The translations under genes and the position numbers were made by a program. A stretch of DNA of 6,286 bases from contig CAAEEC010000398.1 in NCBI GenBank assembly GCA_900754755.1, forward strand, positions 1-6,286, read 5' to 3'. Shown here one piece after another: positions 1 through 6,286 of the stretch (positions within the stretch are counted from its first letter, which is position 1; each line of letters opens with the position of its first letter). Under the pieces are notes generated by a model. The model was not told the DNA's origin and did not search any database. It saw only the letters and a program-made list of their open reading frames with translations. This stretch comes from Clostridia bacterium (GTDB lineage: Bacteria > Bacillota > Clostridia > Christensenellales > Aristaeellaceae).

Positions 1-574
1 GCACCACCAGCGCCGGGCAATCGATCAGCGCCAGATTGCGCCGCGCCAGCGCGCGCAGGCGGTTGAGGTCGGCCACCTTGCGCACGGGCAAGCCTGCGTA
101 GCAAGCGTCCACCGAATTGTCGTAATCGCCATCGTGCTCCAGGTTTGTCCAGCGCAGATAGGGTTTCAAGCGCCACAGCGCGCCCGCCGCCCAGGCAAAT
201 TTTTCCCGCACGCGAATCGCGCCCGAAAGCGTCGCCAGTCCCACGGGATTGTATTCTTCGGCCAGGATGGTGGCCAGCGTCCCGCCCATGGACAAACCGC
301 AGACCACGACGCGTTCCACCATCTTCTCCAGCGAAACATAGGCATCGCGCACGCAGTGCAGCCAATCTCCGCCGCTGGTGCGGCTCATATCCTCCAAAGA
401 CGTACCGTGCCCGGGCAGCAGCGGCGCCATCACCGTGTAACCCGCGCCGCGCAACGCCTCGCCCAATGGGCGCATCTGCCCACACGTGCCCGTGAACCCA
501 TGGATCAACAGCACGCCTGTGTCGTTGCCCTCGTAAAAAAACGGCTGGCCCGCCGGATGACGCGCGTCGATCAT
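1..574 (-). CDS. Carboxylesterase, alpha/beta hydrolase of the Est30 type (3' end missing)
   Basis: This is the first 191 residues of a soluble, probably cytoplasmic serine hydrolase expected to cleave short-chain carboxylic esters. The frame stays open from the ATG at 574 to the window edge. Seen: N-terminal PFFYEG, an oxyanion-hole motif HGFTG at residues 25-29, PLLPGHG at 51-57, and the nucleophile elbow GLSMGG at 93-98 with Ser95 as likely catalytic serine. From family knowledge, this layout closely follows Geobacillus stearothermophilus Est30 and B. subtilis YvaK (about 247 residues, nucleophile Ser94). The final visible segment, DCPALVV at 185-191, matches the strand just before the catalytic Asp, so the Asp and His of the triad lie outside the window and roughly 55 residues are missing. 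The start is fixed by a strong Shine-Dalgarno 6 bases upstream. It lies 19 bases after the ktrA-like gene and is probably co-transcribed. The natural substrate cannot be read from the sequence. A monoacylglycerol lipase is an alternative label. Confidence 0.87.
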   Translation of the reverse strand, partial: MIDARHPAGQPFFYEGNDTGVLLIHGFTGTCGQMRPLGEALRGAGYTVMAPLLPGHGTSLEDMSRTSGGDWLHCVRDAYVSLEKMVERVVVCGLSMGGTLATILAEEYNPVGLATLSGAIRVREKFAWAAGALWRLKPYLRWTNLEHDGDYDNSVDACYAGLPVRKVADLNRLRALARRNLALIDCPALVV

Positions 575-580
575 GCCGCT

Positions 581-588
581 TCCTCCTT
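581..588 (-). promoter_or_regulatory. Shine-Dalgarno site of the esterase gene
   Basis: AAGGAGGA on the minus strand, 6 bases before the ATG at 574, is a near-perfect anti-16S match. It lies in the 19-base gap after the ktrA-like stop codon and confirms the esterase start. Confidence 0.85.
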
Positions 589-593
589 ATGGA

Positions 594-1250
594 TTACGCC
601 TTGCGCTCCAGCTCCTGAATGCCGGCGGTGGGGCCCAGCACGAATAGCGCGTCCCCTTCGCGGATCACGTCCTCCGCGTGCGGCACAGGATTGATCTTAC
701 CATTTGCGCGGATGGCAATCACATTGATCTTATACCGCGTGCGCAAGTTCAGTTCGAGCAACGATTTGCCCACCCAGTTCGCGGGCGGCTGGATTTCGCT
801 GAGCGTGTAATCGGGCGATAGGCGAATGAACTCCAAAATATTGCCCGATATCAGATTATGCGCCATCCTGCGCCCCATATCCCGCTCGGGGAAAACAATT
901 TTGTCCGCGCCCACCTTGAGCAGCAGGCGCGCATGCAGTTCATCGTGCGCCTTGGCGATCACGCGGCCCACGCCCTTTTCCTTGAGCAGCATGGGGGCGA
1001 CCGTGCTGGCCTTGATGTCGGTGCCGATGGTCACAACGGCCACGTCAAAATTGCGCACGCCCAGCGCGTCCAGCGCTTCGGCATCGGTCGCGTCGGCGCA
1101 AACGGTGTGCGTAATGCGCGGCGCGATTTCGTCCAGCCGTTCTTCATTGGTGTCTATGGCCATCACTTCGCAGCCATTTTCCACCAACGTTTCCGCCAAA
1201 GCGTTGCCAAAGCGACCCAGGCCGACCACGATAATCTGCTTGTTTTTCAT
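594..1250 (-). CDS. ktrA: KtrA/TrkA-type RCK protein, regulatory subunit of a K+ uptake channel
   Basis: This 218-residue cytoplasmic protein should form a ring that gates a KtrB/TrkH-type membrane K+ channel in response to bound nucleotide. Seen: an RCK_N Rossmann domain at about residues 5-125, with VVGLGRFG holding the dinucleotide-type loop G10-x-G12-x-x-G15 and acidic Asp33 at the end of the second strand. Further family-like segments are RNFDVAVVTIG at 66-76 and FPERDMG at 120-126. An RCK_C domain follows at about 137-218, ending in DVIREGDALFVLG (194-206). Length and motif order match B. subtilis KtrA (222 residues), where RCK_N binds ATP/ADP and RCK_C binds c-di-AMP; neither binding can be proved here. 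In the corresponding PEKDMG segment of KtrA the Glu has been linked to cation binding, and Glu122 is present. No channel subunit is visible in the window. The start at 1250 is supported by a strong Shine-Dalgarno that overlaps the ftsY stop. TrkA or KtrC are alternative names for the same family. Confidence 0.88.
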   Translation of the reverse strand: MKNKQIIVVGLGRFGNALAETLVENGCEVMAIDTNEERLDEIAPRITHTVCADATDAEALDALGVRNFDVAVVTIGTDIKASTVAPMLLKEKGVGRVIAKAHDELHARLLLKVGADKIVFPERDMGRRMAHNLISGNILEFIRLSPDYTLSEIQPPANWVGKSLLELNLRTRYKINVIAIRANGKINPVPHAEDVIREGDALFVLGPTAGIQELERKA

Positions 1251-1257
1251 ACGGTAT

Positions 1258-1264
1258 TCCTCCT
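1258..1264 (-). promoter_or_regulatory. Shine-Dalgarno of ktrA overlapping the ftsY stop codon
   Basis: AGGAGGA on the minus strand lies 7 bases before the ATG at 1250. Its first two bases are the last two of the ftsY TAG stop (1265-1263). Ribosomes finishing ftsY therefore sit on this site, which suggests translational coupling of ktrA to ftsY (inference). Confidence 0.85.
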
Positions 1265-2159
1265 AGAAAATTGCATCGATGAATTCGCGCGCGTTAAAGG
1301 GCTGCAGATCGTCGATCTGTTCGCCCACGCCAATGTAGCGCACCGGCAGCCCCAATTCCTGGCGGATGGCAATGGCGATGCCGCCCTTGGCCGTGCCATC
1401 GAGCTTGGTAAGAATCAAACCATCGATATTGGCCACATCGCGGAAAACCATTGCCTGTTGCAGCCCGTTTTGGCCCGTGGTGGCGTCAAGCACGAGCAGG
1501 GCCTTCACCGTGGCCTCGGGGTATTCCCGGGAGACCACGCGGCTGATCTTTTTGAGTTCTTCCATCAGGTGCGTCTTGTTGTGCAAGCGGCCCGCGGTAT
1601 CCACAATCAACACATCGGCGAAGCGGCTCTTGGCGGCCTGCACGCCATCGAACACCACGGCGGCGGGATCCGCCCCTTCCGCCTGCTTCACAATCGGCAC
1701 ATCCGCGCGCTCCGCCCACACGGTGAGCTGATCCGCCGCCGCCGCGCGAAACGTATCCCCGGCGCAGATGATCACGCTGCGCCCCACCGTACGCAGGCGC
1801 GCGGCCAGCTTGCCAATGGACGTGGTTTTGCCCACGCCATTCACGCCAATCACCAATAGCACCATGGGCGAAGTGAGCTTCATCGGCTCGCTGCCCATAA
1901 GGTCAACCAGAATATCCTTCAGCGCCTGGCGCGCCTTCTGCGTATTGGGGATCTTTTCCGCCTCGCAGCGCTCGCGCAAACGGTCGACGACGAGTTGCGC
2001 GGTCTTTACGCCCACATCGGCCATGATCAGGATATCGGTCAAATCCTCGTAGAACTCCTCGGTCAAATCCTCGTGCAGTTCCACCAGTTCATCCATGCGC
2101 GCGCCCACGTTTTCCCGCGTGCGCGAAAGGCCCTTTTTGATGCGGTCAAACAGGCCCAA
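1263..2159 (-). CDS. ftsY: Signal recognition particle receptor FtsY, SRP GTPase
   Basis: FtsY docks the SRP (Ffh plus 4.5S/scRNA) with its nascent-chain ribosome at the membrane and hands it to SecYEG; paired GTP hydrolysis by Ffh and FtsY releases the complex. Seen in the 298-residue product: N domain helices at about 1-85, starting with the basic, amphipathic stretch GLFDRIKKGLSRTREN; then the NG GTPase domain with P-loop GVNGVGKTT (105-113), DTFRAAAADQL (135-145, insertion box), DTAGR (187-191), TKLDG (251-255) and the closing GLPVRYIGVGEQIDDLQPF. The long acidic A domain of E. coli FtsY is absent, as usual in Bacillota (B. subtilis 329 residues); the N-terminal amphipathic helix probably does the membrane binding. 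The start is TTG at 2159, with GGGAGG 8 bases upstream, giving the family-typical MGLFDRIKKGLS. An in-frame TTG at 2189, directly after the smc stop, would add ten residues but has no comparable ribosome site. Ffh, the partner, is not in the window. Confidence 0.96.
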   Translation of the reverse strand: MGLFDRIKKGLSRTRENVGARMDELVELHEDLTEEFYEDLTDILIMADVGVKTAQLVVDRLRERCEAEKIPNTQKARQALKDILVDLMGSEPMKLTSPMVLLVIGVNGVGKTTSIGKLAARLRTVGRSVIICAGDTFRAAAADQLTVWAERADVPIVKQAEGADPAAVVFDGVQAAKSRFADVLIVDTAGRLHNKTHLMEELKKISRVVSREYPEATVKALLVLDATTGQNGLQQAMVFRDVANIDGLILTKLDGTAKGGIAIAIRQELGLPVRYIGVGEQIDDLQPFNAREFIDAIF

Positions 2160-2167
2160 TCTTACCG

Positions 2168-2173
2168 CCTCCC
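2168..2173 (-). promoter_or_regulatory. Shine-Dalgarno of ftsY, deciding a TTG start
   Basis: GGGAGG on the minus strand is 8 bases before the TTG at 2159. It lies within the frame that would be coding if translation began at the TTG at 2189, and so favours the shorter protein. It sits in the 30 bases between the smc stop and the ftsY start. Confidence 0.75.
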
Positions 2174-2189
2174 ATTTTGGTTCTGGCAA

Positions 2190-5100
2190 TTATGCCGTCT
2201 TTTCGCCCAGTTGGACGGAAATCATCTTGGAAACGCCCTTTTCCTCCATTGCCACGCCATAGAGCGCGTCGCAACGCTCCATGGTGCCCTTGCGGTGCGT
2301 AACGACGACAAATTGCGTCTTTTGCGAATAGTTCTTCAAATATTGCGCGAAATTGTCGATGTTCGCGTCGTCCAGCGCCGCTTCAATCTCATCCAGGATG
2401 CAGAACGGTGTGGGCTTGAGCGTGAGCATCGCGAAAAGGATCGCGATCGCGGTCAGCGCCCGCTCACCGCCGGAGAGCAGCGAAAGCATTTGCAGCTTTT
2501 TGCCCGGCGGCTGCGCCACAATATCGATGCCGCAATTGAGCGCGTCCGCGGGGTCGGTCAAGCGCAATTCCGCCCGTCCGCCGCCAAAGAGCGCCACGAA
2601 CGTCTTCTGGAAATAGCCGTTGAGCACCTCAAACTGCGTTTTGAACTGCGTCTCCATTTTGCTGAGCAGCTCATCAATGATGCCCTGCAAATCCAGCTGC
2701 GCCTTCACCAAATCATCGCGCTGTGCGCTCATCTGCTCGTAGCGCTCCATGGTCTGGCGGTACTCATCCACCGCCGCCACGTTTACCGAACCCATCTGCT
2801 TGATGCGCGCACGGATGGCGGCCACCCGTTTTTCGCTTTCGCCCAGCTTGAAATCCGGCGTGCGGAATTCCTCCGCCAGCGCATACGTCAGCTCGTATTC
2901 CTCCCAAATGCGCGAGGATAGCTGGCTTAGCTCGTCTTCCGCGCGGGAAAGTTGCATCTCGTTTTTGTGCACACGGCCCATCAATTCGTCGTTTTCCACG
3001 CGCAAAGCCTCCGTGCGGTCGGCCAGCGCGCTCAGCCGTTCCTGCATGCCCCGGCGATCCAAATCGCTCGCGTCGAAACGCGCGCGCGCTTCGTTCAGCG
3101 CGTTTTTCTGTTCGTCCAGCGCGGCAATGTCCTCTTCCAGGGCGGCGGCGTCCACCGCTTCGCGCTCGGTCAGCGCGTTTAGCGCGGCCAGCGCGTCTTC
3201 CCGGGCCTTTTCCAGGTTGCCGCTCTGCGCGATCAAGCGGTCACGTTCGTCAATGGTAGCCGCGCAATCGCGCTGCGCGCCCGAATGCGCCACGCGCGCG
3301 TCGCTCACCTGGCCGTGCAATTGAGTAACCTCATTCCGCCTGGCAAAAATATCGCGCTGCATCTGGCTGATTTCCGCCTGGGTGACCGTTGTGCTGTCTG
3401 AAGCCTCCGCCTGCAGGGATTCGCAGTCCTTCAGCGCGCGCTCGGTCTCCGCCAACTGTTCCGCGAGCACTTCCCGCTCCTTGCGCACTCGCCCGGCGCG
3501 CTGCTCGCAGGCGTCCAATTCGTCCTGCGCTTGCGCCGCGTGCGCTTCCGCGCGCGTAACGGCGATTTCCTGCTGGTGCAGCCGCTCGAACAGTTCCGCC
3601 CGCTCGCGCTTGATTTCCCCGCGCTCAGCCTCTGCCCGCGCCATCTCCTCCTGTCGCGCGGCAAGCGCGTCTGTAATTTCCGAAAGCGCGCGTTGCAGGC
3701 CATCCACCTCGCGCGTGCGCGAAAGCAGGCTCGTGGCCTTCGCCGTCACGCTGCCGCCCGTCATAGAGCCGCCGGAGTGCATCACATCGCCATCCAGCGT
3801 GACCAGGCGGCAGGCATAACCGCTGGCGCGCTGGATTTGAATGCCCGCATCCAAATTTTCCGCCACGATGGTGCGGCCCAGCAGGCTCTCAATCACGCCG
3901 CGATAGACATTTTCATAGCCAATGAGTTCGCTCGCCACGCCCAGGCAACCGGGCATGGAAAGCACCCGACGCTCGGCGCTGGACAACGTGCGCGAACGAA
4001 TGGAAGAAATCGGCAAGAACGTCGCCCGGCCATAGCGGTTCTGGCGCAGGTAATCGATCATGCGCTTGGCGTCCTCATCCCGATCCACCACCACATTTTG
4101 CAGCGCGCCGCCCAGGGCCATATCCATGGCGCGCTCCAGCTTTTCCGGTACGCGAATCAAATCCGCCACCACGCCATGCACGCCCGACCCCGGCGTTCTG
4201 CGCGCCTGCAGCAGCACCTGCTTGACGGAATTCTGATAGCCCTCATAATCGCGCTGCATTTCCTTGAGCAGCTTGAGCCGCGCGCCCGTCTCCTGCCGGC
4301 GGCCCATCAAAACCTGCACTTCGCGCGATAGCGTTTCCGCGCGCGCATTGAGCGCGCGCACGCGCTCCTCGCACGCCGCGCAGCCCGTTTTTAACGTTTG
4401 CTCTTCTTCCCGCTCGTGCGCGAGAGTGGCTTGCGCCTCAGACAACGCTTCTTGCAGGGCCGCGAGCGCTTCTTCATCCGCCCCATCGCCCTGACCGAGT
4501 TGCTCCAGCTGGCGCGCAAGCGCTTCATGCACGGCGCTCAAGCGCGCCTGTTCGCTCTTCACGTCGCTCAAGCGGCTCATCTCATGGATCACGCGCGCCT
4601 TGGCTTCCTCTGCCTTGGCCTCCAGCGCGGCAAGCTCCGTCTCACGCGCCTTCAGCGTGCTTTCGCATTCCGCCAACGCCTGCGCCGCTTGCACAATGGC
4701 CGCCTCCTGCTCCTGCGCGCGCGCGTCCAGCGCTTCTATGCGCTTTTGCATGCCTTCCTTGCCTTCGCCTGCCGCGGAAACCTCGCCTTCCAGCCGCTCG
4801 CGTTCGCGCCTGGAATTCGCCATGCGCTCCCGCATCACCAGCACCGCGCCTTCGCGCGCTTCCACTTCGCGAATCAGCCGCTGCACCTCTTCGCGCTCGG
4901 CGGCGGCGCGCTGTTCCAATTCGCTCAGCGCCTGCTCCACATCCCCGCGTTCGCGCGCCAAATCCGCCTGTGCCTGCGCCGCCTGTGTGGAAAGCGTGCT
5001 GAGTTCCTGCGCTTGCGCCCGGAGTTCTTCGATGCGCGCGTTCAGCCGCTCGGTTTTCACCAGGAAAACGTTCAGATCCAGCCCTTTCAATTCATCGCGC

Positions 5101-5753
5101 AATTTCAGATATTCCCGCGCCGTTTCGGACTGCTCGCGCAGCGGCTCAATCCGCGCGTTCATTTCGCCCAAAATGTCCTCCACGCGCGAAAGGTTCATGC
5201 GCGTGTTCTCCATGCGGCGCTCGGCCTCGTTGCGCCGGGCACGGTATTTCACAATACCCGCCGCTTCTTCAAAAATCTGGCGGCGGTCTTCGCTCTTGGA
5301 AGAAAGGATTTCATCCACACGGCCTTGCCCCACCAACGAATACCCGTCCCGACCCACGCCAGTGTCCCGGAACAGGTCGATCACGTCTTTCAAGCGGCAA
5401 GCGGCGCGATTGATCGTATATTCGCTCTCGCCCGTGCGGTACACGCGCCGGGCAATGGCCACTTCCTCGTATTCGATGGGCAATGAATGATCGCTGTTAT
5501 CAAAGGTTAGGATCACTTCACAGTACGACAAGCGACGGCGCTTTTCGGTGCCGTTAAAAATCACATCTTCCATTTTTGCGCCGCGCAACTGCTTGGCGCT
5601 CTGCTCGCCCAAAACCCAGCGAACCGCGTCGGATATATTGCTCTTCCCGCAGCCGTTCGGGCCGACAATGCCCGTCACGCCCTGGTCGAAGCGCATCTCG
5701 ACGCGGTCCGCAAAAGATTTAAAGCCGTAAATTTCCAGTTTCTTTAGTCGCAA
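2190..5753 (-). CDS. smc: Chromosome condensation and segregation ATPase SMC
   Basis: SMC is the core of the bacterial condensin SMC-ScpAB, loaded at origin-proximal parS sites by ParB and using ATP to extrude DNA loops and align chromosome arms. The 1187-residue product is complete (B. subtilis Smc is 1186). Seen in order: N-terminal GFKSFADR (10-17); Walker A GPNGCGKSN (31-39, Lys37); DTGVGRDGYSLVGQGR from residue 130; a long Glu/Ala/Arg-rich coiled coil at about 165-510; a globular hinge at about 523-675, opening with GVHGVVADL and holding the Gly-rich GGSMTGGS (661-668); a returning coiled coil at about 680-1020; ABC signature LSGGE (1093-1097); Walker B with CILDEIEAALDDANI (Asp1121, Glu1122); and a switch His in VVTHRKGTME. 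Folding back at the hinge joins both ATPase halves. The TTG start at 5753 has a Shine-Dalgarno at normal distance and places Lys37 exactly as in B. subtilis. An in-frame ATG at 5765 adds four residues but overlaps that ribosome site; an ATG at 5813 inside rnc would add twenty. scpA and scpB are not in the window. Confidence 0.97.
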   Translation of the reverse strand: MRLKKLEIYGFKSFADRVEMRFDQGVTGIVGPNGCGKSNISDAVRWVLGEQSAKQLRGAKMEDVIFNGTEKRRRLSYCEVILTFDNSDHSLPIEYEEVAIARRVYRTGESEYTINRAACRLKDVIDLFRDTGVGRDGYSLVGQGRVDEILSSKSEDRRQIFEEAAGIVKYRARRNEAERRMENTRMNLSRVEDILGEMNARIEPLREQSETAREYLKLRDELKGLDLNVFLVKTERLNARIEELRAQAQELSTLSTQAAQAQADLARERGDVEQALSELEQRAAAEREEVQRLIREVEAREGAVLVMRERMANSRRERERLEGEVSAAGEGKEGMQKRIEALDARAQEQEAAIVQAAQALAECESTLKARETELAALEAKAEEAKARVIHEMSRLSDVKSEQARLSAVHEALARQLEQLGQGDGADEEALAALQEALSEAQATLAHEREEEQTLKTGCAACEERVRALNARAETLSREVQVLMGRRQETGARLKLLKEMQRDYEGYQNSVKQVLLQARRTPGSGVHGVVADLIRVPEKLERAMDMALGGALQNVVVDRDEDAKRMIDYLRQNRYGRATFLPISSIRSRTLSSAERRVLSMPGCLGVASELIGYENVYRGVIESLLGRTIVAENLDAGIQIQRASGYACRLVTLDGDVMHSGGSMTGGSVTAKATSLLSRTREVDGLQRALSEITDALAARQEEMARAEAERGEIKRERAELFERLHQQEIAVTRAEAHAAQAQDELDACEQRAGRVRKEREVLAEQLAETERALKDCESLQAEASDSTTVTQAEISQMQRDIFARRNEVTQLHGQVSDARVAHSGAQRDCAATIDERDRLIAQSGNLEKAREDALAALNALTEREAVDAAALEEDIAALDEQKNALNEARARFDASDLDRRGMQERLSALADRTEALRVENDELMGRVHKNEMQLSRAEDELSQLSSRIWEEYELTYALAEEFRTPDFKLGESEKRVAAIRARIKQMGSVNVAAVDEYRQTMERYEQMSAQRDDLVKAQLDLQGIIDELLSKMETQFKTQFEVLNGYFQKTFVALFGGGRAELRLTDPADALNCGIDIVAQPPGKKLQMLSLLSGGERALTAIAILFAMLTLKPTPFCILDEIEAALDDANIDNFAQYLKNYSQKTQFVVVTHRKGTMERCDALYGVAMEEKGVSKMISVQLGEKTA

Positions 5754-5761
5754 ATCTGCGT

Positions 5762-5769
5762 CCATCCTT
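5762..5769 (-). promoter_or_regulatory. Shine-Dalgarno of smc, deciding between ATG and TTG starts
   Basis: AAGGATGG on the minus strand lies 8 bases before the TTG at 5753. The alternative in-frame ATG at 5765-5763 is embedded in this same site, so it would have essentially no spacing. This favours the TTG. The site differs from the consensus by one inserted T. Confidence 0.65.
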
Positions 5770-5793
5770 ATTGGGAAAATCCATGGTAGGCGT

Positions 5794-6286
5794 TTACGCG
5801 CCCCCTGCCCCATGGCCGTTTTTCAGCGCGCTCTGCGCTGCGGCCTGTTGCGCGGCCTGCTTACTCGCGCCCTGACCCTCGCCCACAACGGCGCCATCGA
5901 TGCGCACGCGGTAGGTGAACACCGGCGCATGCGGCGGGCCTTCCACCGAAACCATCTCGTATTCCGGCAGGCGGCCAGATTTTTGCAACGCTTCCTGCAA
6001 TTGACTCTTCGCGTCGCGCGCCGCGGCGGGCGGTTCCTGCGAAAGCACTTCGCGCTGCACAAAGCTTTCCGCCGCCGCCAGTCCGCCATCCAGATACATG
6101 GCGCCGATCACGGCCTCCAGCACATCCGAAAGGATGGAAGGTTTCTCCGCCCCATGGCAGCGCGCTTCCCCCGCCGAAAGGCGAATATATGCGCCCAAAT
6201 CCATGCGCCGCGCCACGAGCGCCAGCGATTCTTCGCGCACGCGCTCCGCGCGCATGCGCGTCAGTTCGCCTTCCTCTGCCTCGGGA
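5794..6286 (-). CDS. rnc: Ribonuclease III (5' end missing)
   Basis: RNase III is a homodimeric Mg2+-dependent endonuclease that cuts double-stranded RNA, maturing rRNA precursors and processing or degrading structured mRNAs and antisense duplexes. The last 163 residues are visible, opening with PEAEEGELTRMRAERV, which aligns inside the nuclease domain. The ATG at 6255 is therefore internal, not the start. The signature NERLEFLGD region lies off the right edge. Seen: the second catalytic patch SILSDVLEAVIGAMYLDGG, with the conserved acidic pair Asp (codon 6126-6124) and Glu (codon 6117-6115), equivalent to E. coli D114 and E117. The C-terminal dsRNA-binding domain follows, with KSQLQEALQ at its start and GEGQGASKQAAQQAAAQSAL near its end. 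The usual GE-x2-SGG loop before the catalytic patch reads GEARCHG here. The stop is 40 bases before the smc start, the order known from B. subtilis rnc-smc-ftsY. Confidence 0.96.
   Translation of the reverse strand, partial: PEAEEGELTRMRAERVREESLALVARRMDLGAYIRLSAGEARCHGAEKPSILSDVLEAVIGAMYLDGGLAAAESFVQREVLSQEPPAAARDAKSQLQEALQKSGRLPEYEMVSVEGPPHAPVFTYRVRIDGAVVGEGQGASKQAAQQAAAQSALKNGHGAGGA

Noticed and set aside
134..694. Plus-strand open frame of 186 codons at the left end
   Set aside because: It lies opposite the esterase, whose minus-strand frame carries HGFTG and GLSMGG motifs and a strong ribosome site.
858..1859. Plus-strand open frame of 333 codons, opposite ktrA and ftsY
   Set aside because: Its translation is His/Arg/Ala-rich with no recognisable domain. 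It spans two well-identified minus-strand genes and their junction, and is explained by GC-rich third positions removing stops on the opposite strand.
2443..2450. GCGATCGC palindrome, the HIP1 motif of cyanobacteria
   Set aside because: I noticed one occurrence, encoding Ala-Ile in the conserved SMC head; expected by chance in GC-rich DNA. The genes do not suggest a cyanobacterium.
1995..2921. Plus-strand open frame of 308 codons across the ftsY-smc junction
   Set aside because: It crosses the ends of two conserved genes on the other strand and shows no family motif. It is a composition shadow.
4398..5486. Plus-strand open frame of 362 codons, opposite smc (and a 296-codon one at 4600-5490)
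   Set aside because: Both are antisense to the coiled coil and N-terminal head region of smc. Their low-complexity Ala/Arg/Leu/Phe/His or Ser/Arg composition mirrors the repetitive Glu/Ala/Arg codons of smc. No domain or ribosome site seen.
5754..5793. Possible promoter or terminator between rnc and smc
   Set aside because: The 40-base gap shows no hairpin followed by a T run and no recognisable -35/-10 pair; it holds only the smc ribosome site and a short CCATGG palindrome.
6253..6255. ATG as possible start of rnc
   Set aside because: The frame continues upstream to the window edge with family-consistent residues (PEAEEGELTR), so this Met is internal to the nuclease domain.

Overview
The window is a gene-dense, GC-rich bacterial stretch read entirely on the minus strand. 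Five genes follow each other from right to left (the direction of transcription): rnc (3' part), smc, ftsY, a ktrA-like K+ channel regulator, and an Est30-like carboxylesterase (5' part). The gaps are only about 12 to 40 bases. I see no terminator, promoter, RNA gene, repeat, mobile element or CRISPR array, so the five genes are most simply read as one transcription unit that extends beyond both edges. No gene-free stretch exceeds 50 bases.

The organism is most likely a member of the Bacillota, probably a GC-rich Clostridia-type lineage (inference). The reasons are the order rnc-smc-ftsY, classical in Bacillota; a short FtsY without the long acidic N-terminal domain of proteobacteria; a KtrA protein resembling the Bacillus type; an esterase resembling Geobacillus Est30; and strong AGGAGG-type Shine-Dalgarno sites before the genes. 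Codon use is strongly biased to G or C at third positions throughout, which also creates many long but meaningless open frames on the opposite strand.

Region by region: 5794-6286 encodes the C-terminal 163 residues of RNase III, with the second half of the catalytic site and the dsRNA-binding domain. 2190-5753 encodes a complete SMC chromosome-organising ATPase. 1263-2159 encodes the complete signal recognition particle receptor FtsY. 594-1250 encodes a complete two-domain RCK protein (KtrA/TrkA type). 1-574 encodes the first 191 residues of an alpha/beta hydrolase that runs off the left edge.

The first three genes are housekeeping functions (RNA processing, chromosome organisation and segregation, membrane protein targeting) that are often co-transcribed without acting in one pathway. 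The last two take the place after ftsY where ylxM-ffh lies in Bacillus subtilis. Both smc and ftsY appear to start at TTG codons rather than at the farthest upstream possible starts; Shine-Dalgarno spacing and family alignment support this. I found no evidence of an undescribed system here; the findings concern gene order, start sites and small motif departures.
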